From: Prolixibacteraceae bacterium
Lineage (GTDB): Bacteria > Bacteroidota > Bacteroidia > Bacteroidales > Prolixibacteraceae
Length of the DNA: 20,448 nt
Direction of reading: 5' to 3'
Assembly: GCA_016930735.1 (NCBI GenBank)
Contig: JAFGGF010000084.1
Span: 1-20,448, forward strand
Shown here: piece after piece, positions 7,934-16,975 of the stretch
How the letters are laid out: each line of letters begins with the position of its first letter
How positions within the stretch are numbered: position 1 is the first letter of the stretch
The notes under the pieces: model-generated
Databases searched by the model: none
What the model was told of the DNA's origin: nothing
The model's input: only the letters and a program-made list of their open reading frames with translations
Position numbers and translations under genes: made by a program

Positions 7934-8680
7934 ATGAAACTATTGGAAGGAAAAACGGCTATAGTAACAGGTGCCTCAAGGGGTATTGGAAAAGCAATTG
8001 CTTTAAAATTTGCTGAAGAAGGTTGTAATATCGCTTTTACCGATTTGTTTGAAGATGAAAACATGAAAGCAACCGAAGCCGAGTTAAACAACCTTGGAGT
8101 TAAAGCAAAAGGTTATGCCTCTGATGCTAGTAATTTTATTGATACAGAAGAAGTTGTAACTAAAATTGTAAACGACTTCGGAACAGTTGATGTACTGGTT
8201 AACAATGCCGGAATTACAAAAGACACCTTACTTATGCGCATGACCGAAGACCAGTGGGATGCAGTGATCAATGTAAACCTTAAATCGGTATTTAATTTTA
8301 CAAAGGCTGTTCAGAAAACCATGTTAAAAAACCGTGCCGGTTCAATTATTAACCTGAGTTCGGTAGTTGGAGTCAGCGGAAATGCAGGTCAGTCCAATTA
8401 TTCAGCTTCAAAAGCAGGAATTATTGGTTTTACCAAGTCTGTAGCACGCGAACTTGGTTCACGGGGAGTCAGGTCGAATGCAATCGCACCCGGTTTTATC
8501 ATTACTGAAATGACAGCAAAAATACCTGAAGATGCAAGAAAAGCATGGGAAGCTGCTATTCCATTAAAACGTGGTGGTACCCCTGAAGAAGTTGCAGGCG
8601 TAGCAGCATTTCTTGCTTCTGATTTATCATCATATGTGAGTGGGCAGGTTATCCAGGTTTGCGGTGCTTTAAATACTTAA
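7934..8680 (+). CDS. fabG: 3-oxoacyl-[acyl-carrier-protein] reductase FabG
   Basis: A 248-residue short-chain dehydrogenase. The start chosen is MKLLEGKTAIVTGASRG; an ATG 21 bases upstream would add seven residues not typical of FabG and would sit almost on the transcription start. Visible motifs are the NADPH-binding TGASRGIG (12-19), NNAG (90-93), and the catalytic residues N114, S143, Y156 and K160 in the YSASK context. It reduces 3-oxoacyl-ACP to 3-hydroxyacyl-ACP in each cycle of fatty acid elongation in the cytoplasm. Many short-chain dehydrogenases resemble FabG, but the continuous match through PGFIITEMT and the length make it the best call. No other fab genes adjoin it. It has its own promoter and is followed by a strong hairpin terminator. 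Confidence 0.9.
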   Translation: MKLLEGKTAIVTGASRGIGKAIALKFAEEGCNIAFTDLFEDENMKATEAELNNLGVKAKGYASDASNFIDTEEVVTKIVNDFGTVDVLVNNAGITKDTLLMRMTEDQWDAVINVNLKSVFNFTKAVQKTMLKNRAGSIINLSSVVGVSGNAGQSNYSASKAGIIGFTKSVARELGSRGVRSNAIAPGFIITEMTAKIPEDARKAWEAAIPLKRGGTPEEVAGVAAFLASDLSSYVSGQVIQVCGALNT

Positions 8681-8720
8681 GAGTAGTGAGTAAATGAGTA
8701 TTGAGTACCAAGTTTGAGTA
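8681..8720 (+). repeat. short GAGTA repeats after fabG
   Basis: Five copies of GAGTA begin at 8681, 8688, 8696, 8703 and 8716, in the 40 bases straight after the fabG stop. Spacing is 7, 8, 7 and 13 bases. The function is unknown; simple slippage-type repetition is the plainest explanation. Confidence 0.6.
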
Positions 8721-8747
8721 TAAAAATAAAAGATAAAAAATAGTTTT

Positions 8748-8771
8748 AGCTGCCGCAAAAAAGTGGCAGCT
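8748..8771 (+). terminator. strong terminator of fabG, directly in front of the PfkB start codon
   Basis: AGCTGCCGC (8748-8756) pairs with GTGGCAGCT (8763-8771), nine pairs including one G-U, around six A residues, followed by TTTTTT to 8776. The next ATG, that of the PfkB-family gene, begins at 8780. The hairpin therefore occupies the whole region where a ribosome would load for that gene. Confidence 0.88.
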
Positions 8772-8779
8772 TTTTTATT

Positions 8780-9652
8780 ATGAATGCTTTGTTTATAGGT
8801 TTAACAACTATTGATATTCATTATTTTGTTGATGAATTCCCTGTTTCAAATGTGAAAATAAAAGCTGTTCCTCCTGATATTATCTCGGGTGGGCCGGCAA
8901 CAAATGCAGCAGCAGCATTTTCATTTTTAAACGGAACTGCAAACCTGGTTTCGGCAATTGGCGACAGCCCATTCAAACAAATGATTGAAGAAGATTTAAA
9001 AAAAAACAATATTCAACATTTTGATTTAGTTGGGCAAAAACGTTTTCATCCGGTTCTGGCAACTGTTGTAACTTCCAAAAACGGTGACAGAAATATATTC
9101 ACACATAATCCGGAAAATATTGTAAGTGAAATTGATGCTAAAAAGCTATTGGAGGAAATAAATCCCCAAATTATAATGGCGGATGGATTTTTCCCTGAAT
9201 TTACACTTGAAGTTTTAAAAATTGCAAAAACAAAAAAAATTCCTGTTATACTTGATGCCGGAAGCTAGAAACCTCAGTATAAATTTATTCTGCCATTTGC
9301 AGATTATGCTGTTTGTTCCGAAGATTTTTATCCTCCCGATTGTACGAATTCCGAAAAAATTTTCCGGTATCTTAAAAATTCAGGTATTAAAAAATGTGCA
9401 ATTACAAGAGGGGGGAAGCCAATATTATTTAAAAATGGAAAAGTTACAGGCGAAATACAGGTTCCTGATTCAGACATAGTTGACACATTGGGTGCAGGTG
9501 ATTTTTTTCATGGTGCCTTCATTTATTATATCCTTAAAAATAAGGATTTTGAGAGAGCGTTATTAAATGCTTCTGAATTGGCAACCACAACCTGCAAATA
9601 TCCCGGAACAAGGAAATGGCTAAAAATTGTAAACAGAATTCATTTTGTCTGA
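8780..9652 (+). pseudogene. PfkB/ribokinase-family sugar kinase interrupted by an in-frame TAG
   Basis: Read as one frame this is a 290-codon PfkB-family kinase with a single internal stop, TAG at 9266-9268 (codon 163), followed by 127 sense codons to TGA at 9650-9652. The N-terminal part has the family glycine motif SGGPATNAAAAF (36-47). After the stop the same frame gives KPQYKFILPFADYAVCSEDF and the PfkB signature DTLGAGDFFHGAF (235-247) with the catalytic base D241. Expected sequence around the stop is DAGSWKP, so TGG to TAG is a one-base change. The part before the stop (162 residues) lacks the ATP site and base and cannot be an active kinase. Causes could be a recent nonsense mutation, a sequencing error or readthrough. 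Relatives phosphorylate sugars or nucleosides; the substrate is unknown. It lies 40 bases before the phosphatase gene. Confidence 0.88.
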
Positions 9653-9692
9653 AAAAAGCCTTAAATTGTTACCAGGAATTGTAGAGTGAATC

Positions 9693-11591
9693 ATGTCAAA
9701 AAGATCAACTGCTTTCAGGTTGAGTTTTTATATTTCAACAGCAATTATTTCAGTATTGTTGATAGTAATTTTTATTGTCTATAAAAGCAGCCATAATCTA
9801 ATTGAAAATGATATTGAAAAGAGTGCTGTAACCCAGAGTATGCCTGTTGTAACAGAAATCAGGAAAAATGTAGTATCTACTCAGGAGTTAACTAAAAATA
9901 TTGCAAGGCAAATACCTTATTTTGCTGCAAAAGGTGATATTGAACATCTTACCAGAAGTATTATTTCCAACTATATCCAACTACAGGCAATTCATGTTAA
10001 TCTCAAAAAGAATATTTTCCCCGATGAGATTATAAATTATTCAGCTTACAGAGAAAACGATTCAATAATTTTCCTTACCAGCAGTGACCAAATTGCCATC
10101 TGCGAAGAAGAACTGAGTCAATCAAATAAAATAACTTCACAGGGAATATCCGGCTGGACAGAACCTTTCATTTGTGATGCCAGCCATGAACCGGTATCTA
10201 TGTATTGTTATCCGATAAAAATTGGCGAGGCTGGCAATGAGAAAGAAGCCGGATATGTTATGATTGAATTATCGTTAACATTCCTGAATAAACTGATACA
10301 GGATATAAATACAGGTATATCAGGATTTTCGTTTCTTATTTCCAGTGAAGGCACCTATCTTACTCATCCTCAAAAGGAATGGATATTAAATCACAATATA
10401 AAAAACTTATCTGACAGTGTTTATCATGGTAAAAGAAATGATTTAAACCGTGTACTTGAAGGAAACACTTCCGGATATTTTGTTGCATATCCCAGATTGC
10501 TTAACCATAAAAAGAGCTGGGTTTATTATACTCACATTCCAGAAAATAACTGGGCATTAATATTTGTTTTACCGTTTTCAGAACTTTACTCAGATGTATG
10601 GATGTTGCTTTTCAAATTAATAATTGTTTCACTTGCCGGAATTATAGCCATTTTTTTCCTGGTATCCTATATATCAAAAAGGCTGATGAATCCTCTGGCT
10701 CAAATTGCTTTAGAAATACATGAATTCAGCTCGGCGGGCAGGCTGGAAGTTTCAAAAAATGAGGTTGAAACCCTGGAAAAAAGTTATGCCCTGATACAGG
10801 CATGGTATAACAAATTCTCTTCGGAAAGTGAAAAAAACAAGCAGAGCAGCAAACATTTGCAAAGGGAGCTTGAACAGGCGTCCGAGATTATAAACAGTAT
10901 CATTCCGACAGGTTCTCCTGAACTCAAAGGCGCCGGAAATATTGAAATATTTTCTGCTTATAAACCTGTAAATATAATCGGTGGCGATTTTTATGATTAT
11001 TTTTTACTCGACGAAGACCACCTTTTAATTGTAATCGGCGATGTATCCGGGAAAGGTATCTCAGCTGCCATTTTCATGGGAGTTGCACATACTCTGTTAC
11101 GAAGTAAAACTTCGGAAATGACCTCAAAAAAGATTGTTGAAACTGTTAATAAAGAATTATTTAAAAAGAACCAGCATCAGTATTTCTTAACCCTTTTTGT
11201 AGGTGTGCTCGATTTAAAAACAGGATTTTTAAACTATTGTAATGCGGCACATACTACATCAATGGTTTTAAGAAACAATGGCGAAATTGTGGAACTAAAA
11301 GGTTCACACGGCCTTCCCCTGGGATTATATACCAACCGCAAATATGATGATGATGTGACTAAACTTAATGAAAATGATGTATTGTTTATTTATACTGATG
11401 GCATAACAGAAACAATTGATGTCAATGGTAACCTTTTTACTGAAAAAAGACTGAAGAAAATTCTCCTTGAATTAATTAACGAAACACCGGAAAATATTAT
11501 TAAAGAAGTTGAGACTAAAACAAATCTTTTCAGAGGACGTGCAAGGCAGGTAGATGATTACAGCATGGTAGCTTTAAAATACAGGCCATAA
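9693..11591 (+). CDS. membrane sensor PP2C-type phosphatase (dCache-SpoIIE)
   Basis: A 632-residue inner-membrane protein. TM1 is about residues 10-30, followed by an extracytoplasmic region of about 270 residues that looks like a double Cache ligand sensor (GFSFLISSEGTYLTHP at 211-226 and ENNWALIFVLPFSELYSDV near its end). TM2 is about 303-326, then a short HAMP/coiled-coil linker to about 405. Residues 415-632 are a SpoIIE/RsbU-type PP2C serine phosphatase: metal-binding GGDFYD (430-435) and GDVSGKG (449-455), NAAH (517-520), YTDG (567-570) and the terminal DDYSMV. Such proteins dephosphorylate an STAS anti-anti-sigma factor in partner-switching, or other phosphoproteins. No RsbV- or RsbW-like gene is visible here, so its target is unknown. 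The close upstream kinase remnant suggests shared transcription or a promoter within that gene. Confidence 0.92.
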   Translation: MSKRSTAFRLSFYISTAIISVLLIVIFIVYKSSHNLIENDIEKSAVTQSMPVVTEIRKNVVSTQELTKNIARQIPYFAAKGDIEHLTRSIISNYIQLQAIHVNLKKNIFPDEIINYSAYRENDSIIFLTSSDQIAICEEELSQSNKITSQGISGWTEPFICDASHEPVSMYCYPIKIGEAGNEKEAGYVMIELSLTFLNKLIQDINTGISGFSFLISSEGTYLTHPQKEWILNHNIKNLSDSVYHGKRNDLNRVLEGNTSGYFVAYPRLLNHKKSWVYYTHIPENNWALIFVLPFSELYSDVWMLLFKLIIVSLAGIIAIFFLVSYISKRLMNPLAQIALEIHEFSSAGRLEVSKNEVETLEKSYALIQAWYNKFSSESEKNKQSSKHLQRELEQASEIINSIIPTGSPELKGAGNIEIFSAYKPVNIIGGDFYDYFLLDEDHLLIVIGDVSGKGISAAIFMGVAHTLLRSKTSEMTSKKIVETVNKELFKKNQHQYFLTLFVGVLDLKTGFLNYCNAAHTTSMVLRNNGEIVELKGSHGLPLGLYTNRKYDDDVTKLNENDVLFIYTDGITETIDVNGNLFTEKRLKKILLELINETPENIIKEVETKTNLFRGRARQVDDYSMVALKYRP

Positions 11592-11595
11592 AAAA

Positions 11596-11613
11596 AGCCA
11601 CTTTAAAGTGGCT
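11596..11613. terminator. bidirectional terminator between phosphatase and clpC
   Basis: The perfect palindrome AGCCACTTTAAAGTGGCT gives a 7-bp stem with a TTAA loop in the 30 bases between the two convergent stops. On the minus strand it is followed by at least six T, making a strong terminator for clpC. On the plus strand the tail is CTGTGCTTTT, so it is weaker for the phosphatase transcript. Confidence 0.85.
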
Positions 11614-11621
11614 CTGTGCTT

Positions 11622-14147
11622 TTACGAATCCTGGTTCTCAGTTTTTATTCCCTGTATTTCTATCTGTAGTTTTTCATTCTTTTTATCAAATCCTATAGAA
11701 ATAGTGTCACCGTCTGAAATAGAAGCTTTAATAATTATTTCAGCCATTTCATCTTCAAGATACTTTTGAATGGCTCTTTTTAAAGGACGGGCACCAAACT
11801 GCGGGTCGTAACCTTTATCAGCAATAAAATCTTTTGCTGCCTTCGATATTTTTAATTTATAATTCAGGCTTTCCACCCTGTGATATAACTCTTTCAACTC
11901 AATATCAATAATCAGATTGATTTCTTCCTTGCTTAACGAATTAAACATTACCACATCGTCAACCCTGTTAAGAAATTCAGGTGCAAATGCCTGTTTAAGT
12001 GCTTTTTGTATAATATACTTGGCATGCTCATTTTCATCTTCAGGTGTTTTGTTAGTAGAAAATCCTACACCTCGTCCAAAGTCTTTTAACTGACGTGAAC
12101 CAATATTGGAAGTCATTATAATAATGGTGTTTTTAAAATCAACATTTCTTCCAAGGCTATCTGTAAGTCGCCCCTCATCAAGTAACTGAAGCAACAGGTG
12201 ATAAACATCGGGATGTGCTTTTTCTATTTCATCGAGCAAAACTACTGCATAAGGTTTCCTCCTGACTTTTTCTGTTAACTGGCCGCCTTCTTCATAACCA
12301 ACATATCCTGGAGGCGCACCAACAAGTCGTGATACAGAAAATTTTTCCATGTATTCACTCATATCAATCCTGATCAGTGCATCAATACTGTCAAACAGGT
12401 AGGTTGCAAGCACTTTTGCCAGTTGAGTCTTTCCAACTCCGGTAGGTCCAAGGAAAATAAATGATCCAATGGGGCGGTTGGGATCTTTTAATCCAGCCCT
12501 GTTCCGGTGGATGGATTTTACAATTTTACCAATAGCTTCATCCTGGCCAATGACCTTTCCTTTCAGGTCATTTTCCATATTCATCAGCCTTTTGCCTTCT
12601 GCCTGGGCAATTCTTTGAACCGGCACTCCCGACATCATGGCAACAACTTCAGCAACTTTATGCTCATCAACTGTCTCACGGTGATGGATCAATTCTTTTT
12701 CCCAGGCATCCTTTTCTTTGTCGAGAAGTTGCATTAAAGTCTTTTCCTTATCGCGGAAATCAGCTGCCAATTCGAAATTCTGGCTTTTAACAGCATTTAT
12801 TTTTTCGTCCTTGGTTTTTTCAATTTTTTCTTCAAGCTTGACAATCCTTTCGGGCACATTAATATTAGCAATATGCACCCTCGAACCTGATTCATCCAAA
12901 GCATCAATTGCCTTATCAGGCAAATACCTGTCGGTAATATACCTGCTTGTCAGTTTTACACAGCTTTCAATGGCTCCATCGGTGTATGATACATTATGAT
13001 GGTCCTCGTACCTGCTTTTAATATTGTGAAGGATTTCAATAGTTTCATCCATTGAAGTTGGTTCAACCATTATTTTCTGGAACCTTCTTTCAAGCGCCCC
13101 GTCTTTTTCGATGTGCTGCCTGTATTCATCCAGAGTAGTGGCTCCGATACACTGAATTTCACCTCTTGCCAATGCAGGCTTCAGCATATTAGCTGCATCA
13201 AGTGACCCGGTTGCACCACCGGCACCCACAATGGTGTGAATTTCATCGATAAAAAGAATGACATTATTTACTTTTGAAAGTTCATTTAATATTGCTTTCA
13301 TCCTTTCTTCAAACTGGCCCCTGTATTTGGTGCCTGCCACAATTGAAGCAATATCAAGGCTCACAACGCGCTTGTCAAATAAAATCCGGGATACTTTCTT
13401 CTGGACTATCCTTAAAGCCAGTCCTTCTGCAATGGCAGATTTTCCGACACCAGGTTCCCCGATCAAAATGGGATTATTCTTTTTTCGCCTGCTTAATATC
13501 TGTGCAAGCCTTTCTATTTCATTTTCACGTCCGACAATAGGATCAAGGCTGTTTTCTTCTGCAAGTTTTGTTATATCAATCCCAAAATTGTCCAATACAG
13601 GGGTTTCCGATTTTGGCTGTGATGGTTTTTTTGCTCCTGAAGAACCTGCCGGGCCTTTTGATAAAGAATCATCGTCATCATCATCCTGTTCAGGAAATTC
13701 CGACCTCGCCTCTGGTTGTTTATAATCCTGAAGTTGTGATTTTACCATATAATAATTGACTCCAAGGTCATTCAACATGCCGGTAATCAGGCTGTCTTTA
13801 TCCTTTAATATTGAAAGCAGTAAATGCCCGCTGTTGGCTACTGTGCTTTTAAAAGACCTTGCTTCAAGATAAATTATTTTAAGTGCTTTTTCAGTCGATT
13901 TCAACATCTGGAGGTCGGCATGCGGATCAATCGTTTTATCAGACCTGATCTTCTTTTCTATTTCAAGCTTTAATAACGGGAGGTTAATGCCTAAATTTTC
14001 CAGAATATCAGTTGCTATCCCTTCTCCATCTCTCAGAATTCCAAGAAACAAATGTTCAAGCCCAATAAATTCATTCCCCAACCTGATCGCTTCCTCGCGG
14101 CTGTAAACCAAAATATCTTTTATCCTTGGTGAAAATTGAGAATCCAT
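11622..14147 (-). CDS. clpC: ATP-dependent Clp protease ATP-binding subunit ClpC
   Basis: An 841-residue Hsp100 unfoldase with the usual ClpC layout. The double N-domain repeat is about 1-145, followed by an acidic linker with six Asp (155-160). The first AAA+ module has Walker A GEPGVGKSA (230-238) and Walker B LFIDE (298-302). A middle region with a UVR-type motif lies near 446-481. The second AAA+ module has Walker A GPTGVGKT (567-574) and Walker B LLDE (637-640). The loop tripeptide VGF (694-696) matches the ClpP-docking loop, so it should feed substrates to ClpP in the cytoplasm. ClpB lacks that tripeptide, and ClpA lacks the UVR region. The gene is divergent from gyrA; no mcsA, mcsB or ctsR gene of the Firmicutes type is nearby. 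Regulation is not visible. Confidence 0.96.
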   Translation of the reverse strand: MDSQFSPRIKDILVYSREEAIRLGNEFIGLEHLFLGILRDGEGIATDILENLGINLPLLKLEIEKKIRSDKTIDPHADLQMLKSTEKALKIIYLEARSFKSTVANSGHLLLSILKDKDSLITGMLNDLGVNYYMVKSQLQDYKQPEARSEFPEQDDDDDDSLSKGPAGSSGAKKPSQPKSETPVLDNFGIDITKLAEENSLDPIVGRENEIERLAQILSRRKKNNPILIGEPGVGKSAIAEGLALRIVQKKVSRILFDKRVVSLDIASIVAGTKYRGQFEERMKAILNELSKVNNVILFIDEIHTIVGAGGATGSLDAANMLKPALARGEIQCIGATTLDEYRQHIEKDGALERRFQKIMVEPTSMDETIEILHNIKSRYEDHHNVSYTDGAIESCVKLTSRYITDRYLPDKAIDALDESGSRVHIANINVPERIVKLEEKIEKTKDEKINAVKSQNFELAADFRDKEKTLMQLLDKEKDAWEKELIHHRETVDEHKVAEVVAMMSGVPVQRIAQAEGKRLMNMENDLKGKVIGQDEAIGKIVKSIHRNRAGLKDPNRPIGSFIFLGPTGVGKTQLAKVLATYLFDSIDALIRIDMSEYMEKFSVSRLVGAPPGYVGYEEGGQLTEKVRRKPYAVVLLDEIEKAHPDVYHLLLQLLDEGRLTDSLGRNVDFKNTIIIMTSNIGSRQLKDFGRGVGFSTNKTPEDENEHAKYIIQKALKQAFAPEFLNRVDDVVMFNSLSKEEINLIIDIELKELYHRVESLNYKLKISKAAKDFIADKGYDPQFGARPLKRAIQKYLEDEMAEIIIKASISDGDTISIGFDKKNEKLQIEIQGIKTENQDS

Positions 14148-14361
14148 TCTAATAAATTTTTTGCCAGTATAACAAATACTGTTCCCATATGGTTAAAACA
14201 CTAAAATAAATAAAAATCGCAATGCAGAGATTAAATTTGTCGGGAAGTTATTAAATATGGCATAAATATATCGGAAGAAATGTCAGTTAATATGTTAATA
14301 TCTTCTAATCAAACAGTTATTAAAAGCCTTTTAATTATAAAGTATTCACAGAGTATTTTAC

Positions 14362-14369
14362 TATTTTTG
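14362..14369 (+). promoter_or_regulatory. possible -7 element of the gyrA promoter
   Basis: TATTTTTG fits the Bacteroidota TAnnTTTG box and lies 40 bases before the gyrA ATG. No TTTG was found at the -33 distance, so this is tentative. The surrounding 14148-14409 spacer must also hold the divergent clpC promoter, which I could not place. Confidence 0.45.
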
Positions 14370-14409
14370 TACCGCAAAATTTTGAGAATTATTAATGAAA
14401 ATTTGATAG

Positions 14410-16902
14410 ATGGCCGAGGGAGAAAAAATAATAAGGATAAATATTGAGGAACAGATGAAAACAGCCTACATTGATTATTCAATGTCGGTAATTGTTTCAC
14501 GTGCATTACCTGATGTAAGAGATGGATTAAAGCCTGTACACAGAAGGGTTTTATACGGGATGAGCGAATTAGGCCTGTTAGCAAACCGGCCTTACAAAAA
14601 GTCAGCAAGGATCGTTGGGGAAGTACTTGGTAAATATCACCCACATGGTGATTCTTCAGTATATTTTACAATGGTTAGGATGGCCCAGGACTGGTCATTG
14701 CGTTATCCACTGGTCGACGGGCAGGGAAATTATGGTTCTGTCGATGGCGACAGCCCCGCTGCCATGCGTTATACCGAAGCTCGCCTTGCAAAAATTGCGG
14801 AAATTACCTTATCTGACCTCGATAAAAATACCGTTGATTTCCAACCGAATTTTGATGAATCATTAAATGAACCAACAGTTTTGCCAACCCGTATCCCGAA
14901 CTTATTGATTAATGGTGCTTCGGGTATTGCTGTTGGTATGGCAACCAATATGCCACCGCACAACCTTTCTGACACTATTGATGCAACAATTGCTTTTATT
15001 AATAATAATGACATAACAATTGACGAACTTATAGATATTATAAAAGCTCCGGATTTCCCAACTGGTGGGATTATTTACGGATATCAGGGAGTAGTTGAAT
15101 CTTACCATACAGGCAGGGGCAGGATTGTTTTAAGGGGTAAAGCCCATATTGAAAATGAAAATGGAAGGGAAAAAATCATTGTGACCGAAATACCTTATAT
15201 GGTAAACCGTGCAGAAATGATCCAAAAAACAGCCGACCTTGTCAATGATAAAAAAATTGAAGGCATTTCAAATGTTAACGACGAATCGGGCAGGGACGGG
15301 ATGCGAATTGTTTACGACATAAAACGTGATGCCATGAGCAATGTCGTATTAAATAAGCTGTATAAATATACTGCTCTTCAGACTTCATTTAATGTAAATA
15401 ACATCGCCCTGGTTGACGGCAGGCCAAAAATGCTTAACCTGAAGGAGCTTATTTCATTATTTGTTGACCACAGGCATGATGTGGTTGTAAGAAGGACCCA
15501 ATACGAACTTGACCAGGCAGAAAAAAGGGCACATATCCTTGAAGGGCTTATCATTGCCAGCGATAACATTGATGAAGTTATAGCAATTATCAGGGCATCT
15601 AAAACACCTGATGAAGCCAGGGAAAAACTCATGGAGCGTTTTGATCTGAGCGATGTTCAGGCACGTGCAATTGTTGAAATGAGGTTGCGTCAACTTACCG
15701 GGCTTGAACAGGAAAAACTCAGGGCAGAATATGAAGAGATTTTAAAACAGATTGAATACTTCAAATCGGTCCTTGAAAACCGTGAACTAAGAATGGGGAT
15801 TATTAAGGATGAACTTCTGGAAGTAAAAGAAAAATTCGGTGACGAAAGACGTTCTGAACTGGTTCCGAATGCAGAAGAATTTAATCCTGAAGATTTTTAC
15901 GCTGATGAAGATATGGTAATTACCATTTCGCACCTCGGTTATATAAAACGTACCCCATTAACTGAATTCAGGACTCAGGGGAGGGGAGGTGTTGGTTCCA
16001 AAGGAGGCACCACACGCGATGAAGATTTCCTTGAACATATGTTTATCGCCTCGATGCATAATACCCTGTTACTTTTCACTAAAAACGGAAAATGTTTCTG
16101 GCTGAAAGTATACCAGATCCCTGAAGGCAGCAGGTCTTCGAAAGGGCGTGCAATTCAAAACATACTGAATATAGGGCCCGATGATAAGGTCCTTGCTTAT
16201 ATAAAAGCAAAAACACTTGAAGATGAGGAATTTATAAACAATAATTATATTATCCTCTGCACAAAAAAAGGGATAATCAAAAAGACTACACTGGAAGCTT
16301 ATTCTAGGCCTCGTCAGAACGGTGTAAATGCCATAACGATAAAAGAAGGGGATGAATTGCTGGAAGCAAGGTTGACCAACGGGAACAGCGAAATTTTGAT
16401 GGCAGTAAGAAGCGGTAAAGCAATCCGTTTTAATGAGCAGATTGTAAGGCCTATTGGCCGTACTGCTTCAGGTGTTAAAGGCGTAACCCTTGGAAATGAG
16501 AACGATGAGGTGGTTGGCATGATTTGTGTTAGAAGTCAGGAAGAAGACGTTCTTGTAATTTCTGAAAACGGTTATGGAAAACGTTCCAGGATTGAAGATT
16601 ACCGGATTACCTTCAGAGGTGGGAAAGGAGTAAAAACCATTAACATAACTGAAAAAACCGGTGCTCTTGTTGCAATTAAAGCAGTCCAGGATATCGACGA
16701 CCTGATGATTATCACTCAAAACGGAATGACAATCAGGCTTGCCGTAAAACAGATTTCTGTTTATGGCAGGGCAGCACAGGGAGTCAGGCTTATTAACCTG
16801 AAAGAAGAAGATATGATTGCTTCTGTTGCAAGAATTTATTCAGGAGGGGAAGATGAAAACAGCGATGACAACGAAAATAATACGGAAAATATTGAAGATT
16901 AA
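14410..16902 (+). CDS. gyrA: DNA gyrase subunit A
   Basis: An 830-residue type IIA topoisomerase subunit; as A2B2 with GyrB it introduces negative supercoils using ATP. The breakage-reunion domain is about 1-490, with catalytic Tyr Y121 in AAMRYTEARL. The quinolone-binding stretch KYHPHGDSSVYFTMVRMAQ has S82 (E. coli S83) but F86 where E. coli has D87. The C-terminal pinwheel domain begins with the GyrA-box-like QGRGGVG (523-529). That motif separates gyrase from topoisomerase IV ParC and supports the GyrA call. The protein ends in an acidic tail at about 815-830 (EDENSDDNENNTENIED), as in many GyrA proteins. The gene is divergent from clpC and is followed after about 70 bases by a TPR gene that has its own promoter-like element. 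No terminator is visible in between. Confidence 0.97.
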   Translation: MAEGEKIIRINIEEQMKTAYIDYSMSVIVSRALPDVRDGLKPVHRRVLYGMSELGLLANRPYKKSARIVGEVLGKYHPHGDSSVYFTMVRMAQDWSLRYPLVDGQGNYGSVDGDSPAAMRYTEARLAKIAEITLSDLDKNTVDFQPNFDESLNEPTVLPTRIPNLLINGASGIAVGMATNMPPHNLSDTIDATIAFINNNDITIDELIDIIKAPDFPTGGIIYGYQGVVESYHTGRGRIVLRGKAHIENENGREKIIVTEIPYMVNRAEMIQKTADLVNDKKIEGISNVNDESGRDGMRIVYDIKRDAMSNVVLNKLYKYTALQTSFNVNNIALVDGRPKMLNLKELISLFVDHRHDVVVRRTQYELDQAEKRAHILEGLIIASDNIDEVIAIIRASKTPDEAREKLMERFDLSDVQARAIVEMRLRQLTGLEQEKLRAEYEEILKQIEYFKSVLENRELRMGIIKDELLEVKEKFGDERRSELVPNAEEFNPEDFYADEDMVITISHLGYIKRTPLTEFRTQGRGGVGSKGGTTRDEDFLEHMFIASMHNTLLLFTKNGKCFWLKVYQIPEGSRSSKGRAIQNILNIGPDDKVLAYIKAKTLEDEEFINNNYIILCTKKGIIKKTTLEAYSRPRQNGVNAITIKEGDELLEARLTNGNSEILMAVRSGKAIRFNEQIVRPIGRTASGVKGVTLGNENDEVVGMICVRSQEEDVLVISENGYGKRSRIEDYRITFRGGKGVKTINITEKTGALVAIKAVQDIDDLMIITQNGMTIRLAVKQISVYGRAAQGVRLINLKEEDMIASVARIYSGGEDENSDDNENNTENIED

Positions 16903-16917
16903 ATACATATTATAAAG

Positions 16918-16946
16918 ATTGTAGATAAAAATTAATAATATATTTG
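16918..16946 (+). promoter_or_regulatory. promoter of the secreted TPR gene
   Basis: ATTG (16918-16921) and TATATTTG (16939-16946) are separated by 17 bases. The -7 box is exact for the Bacteroidota type and the -33 box has one mismatch. Transcription would start near 16952, which suits the ATG at 16976 better than the one at 16958. Confidence 0.6.
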
Positions 16947-16975
16947 TAAAACAAAAAATGATAAAATTTTTAACC

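Noticed and set aside
9266..9268. TAG read as a coded amino acid across the genome
   Set aside because: The sirtuin gene ends at TAG, and no other in-frame TAG interrupts a gene here, so a reassigned code is not supported.
9222..9479. Plus-strand open frame over the distal part of the PfkB gene
   Set aside because: It is a different frame of the kinase region; the kinase frame itself gives clear family motifs on both sides of the TAG.
14309..14644. Minus-strand open frame of 111 codons overlapping the gyrA start
   Set aside because: It lies antisense to the well-supported 5' end of gyrA and its product has no recognisable features; likely a shadow frame.
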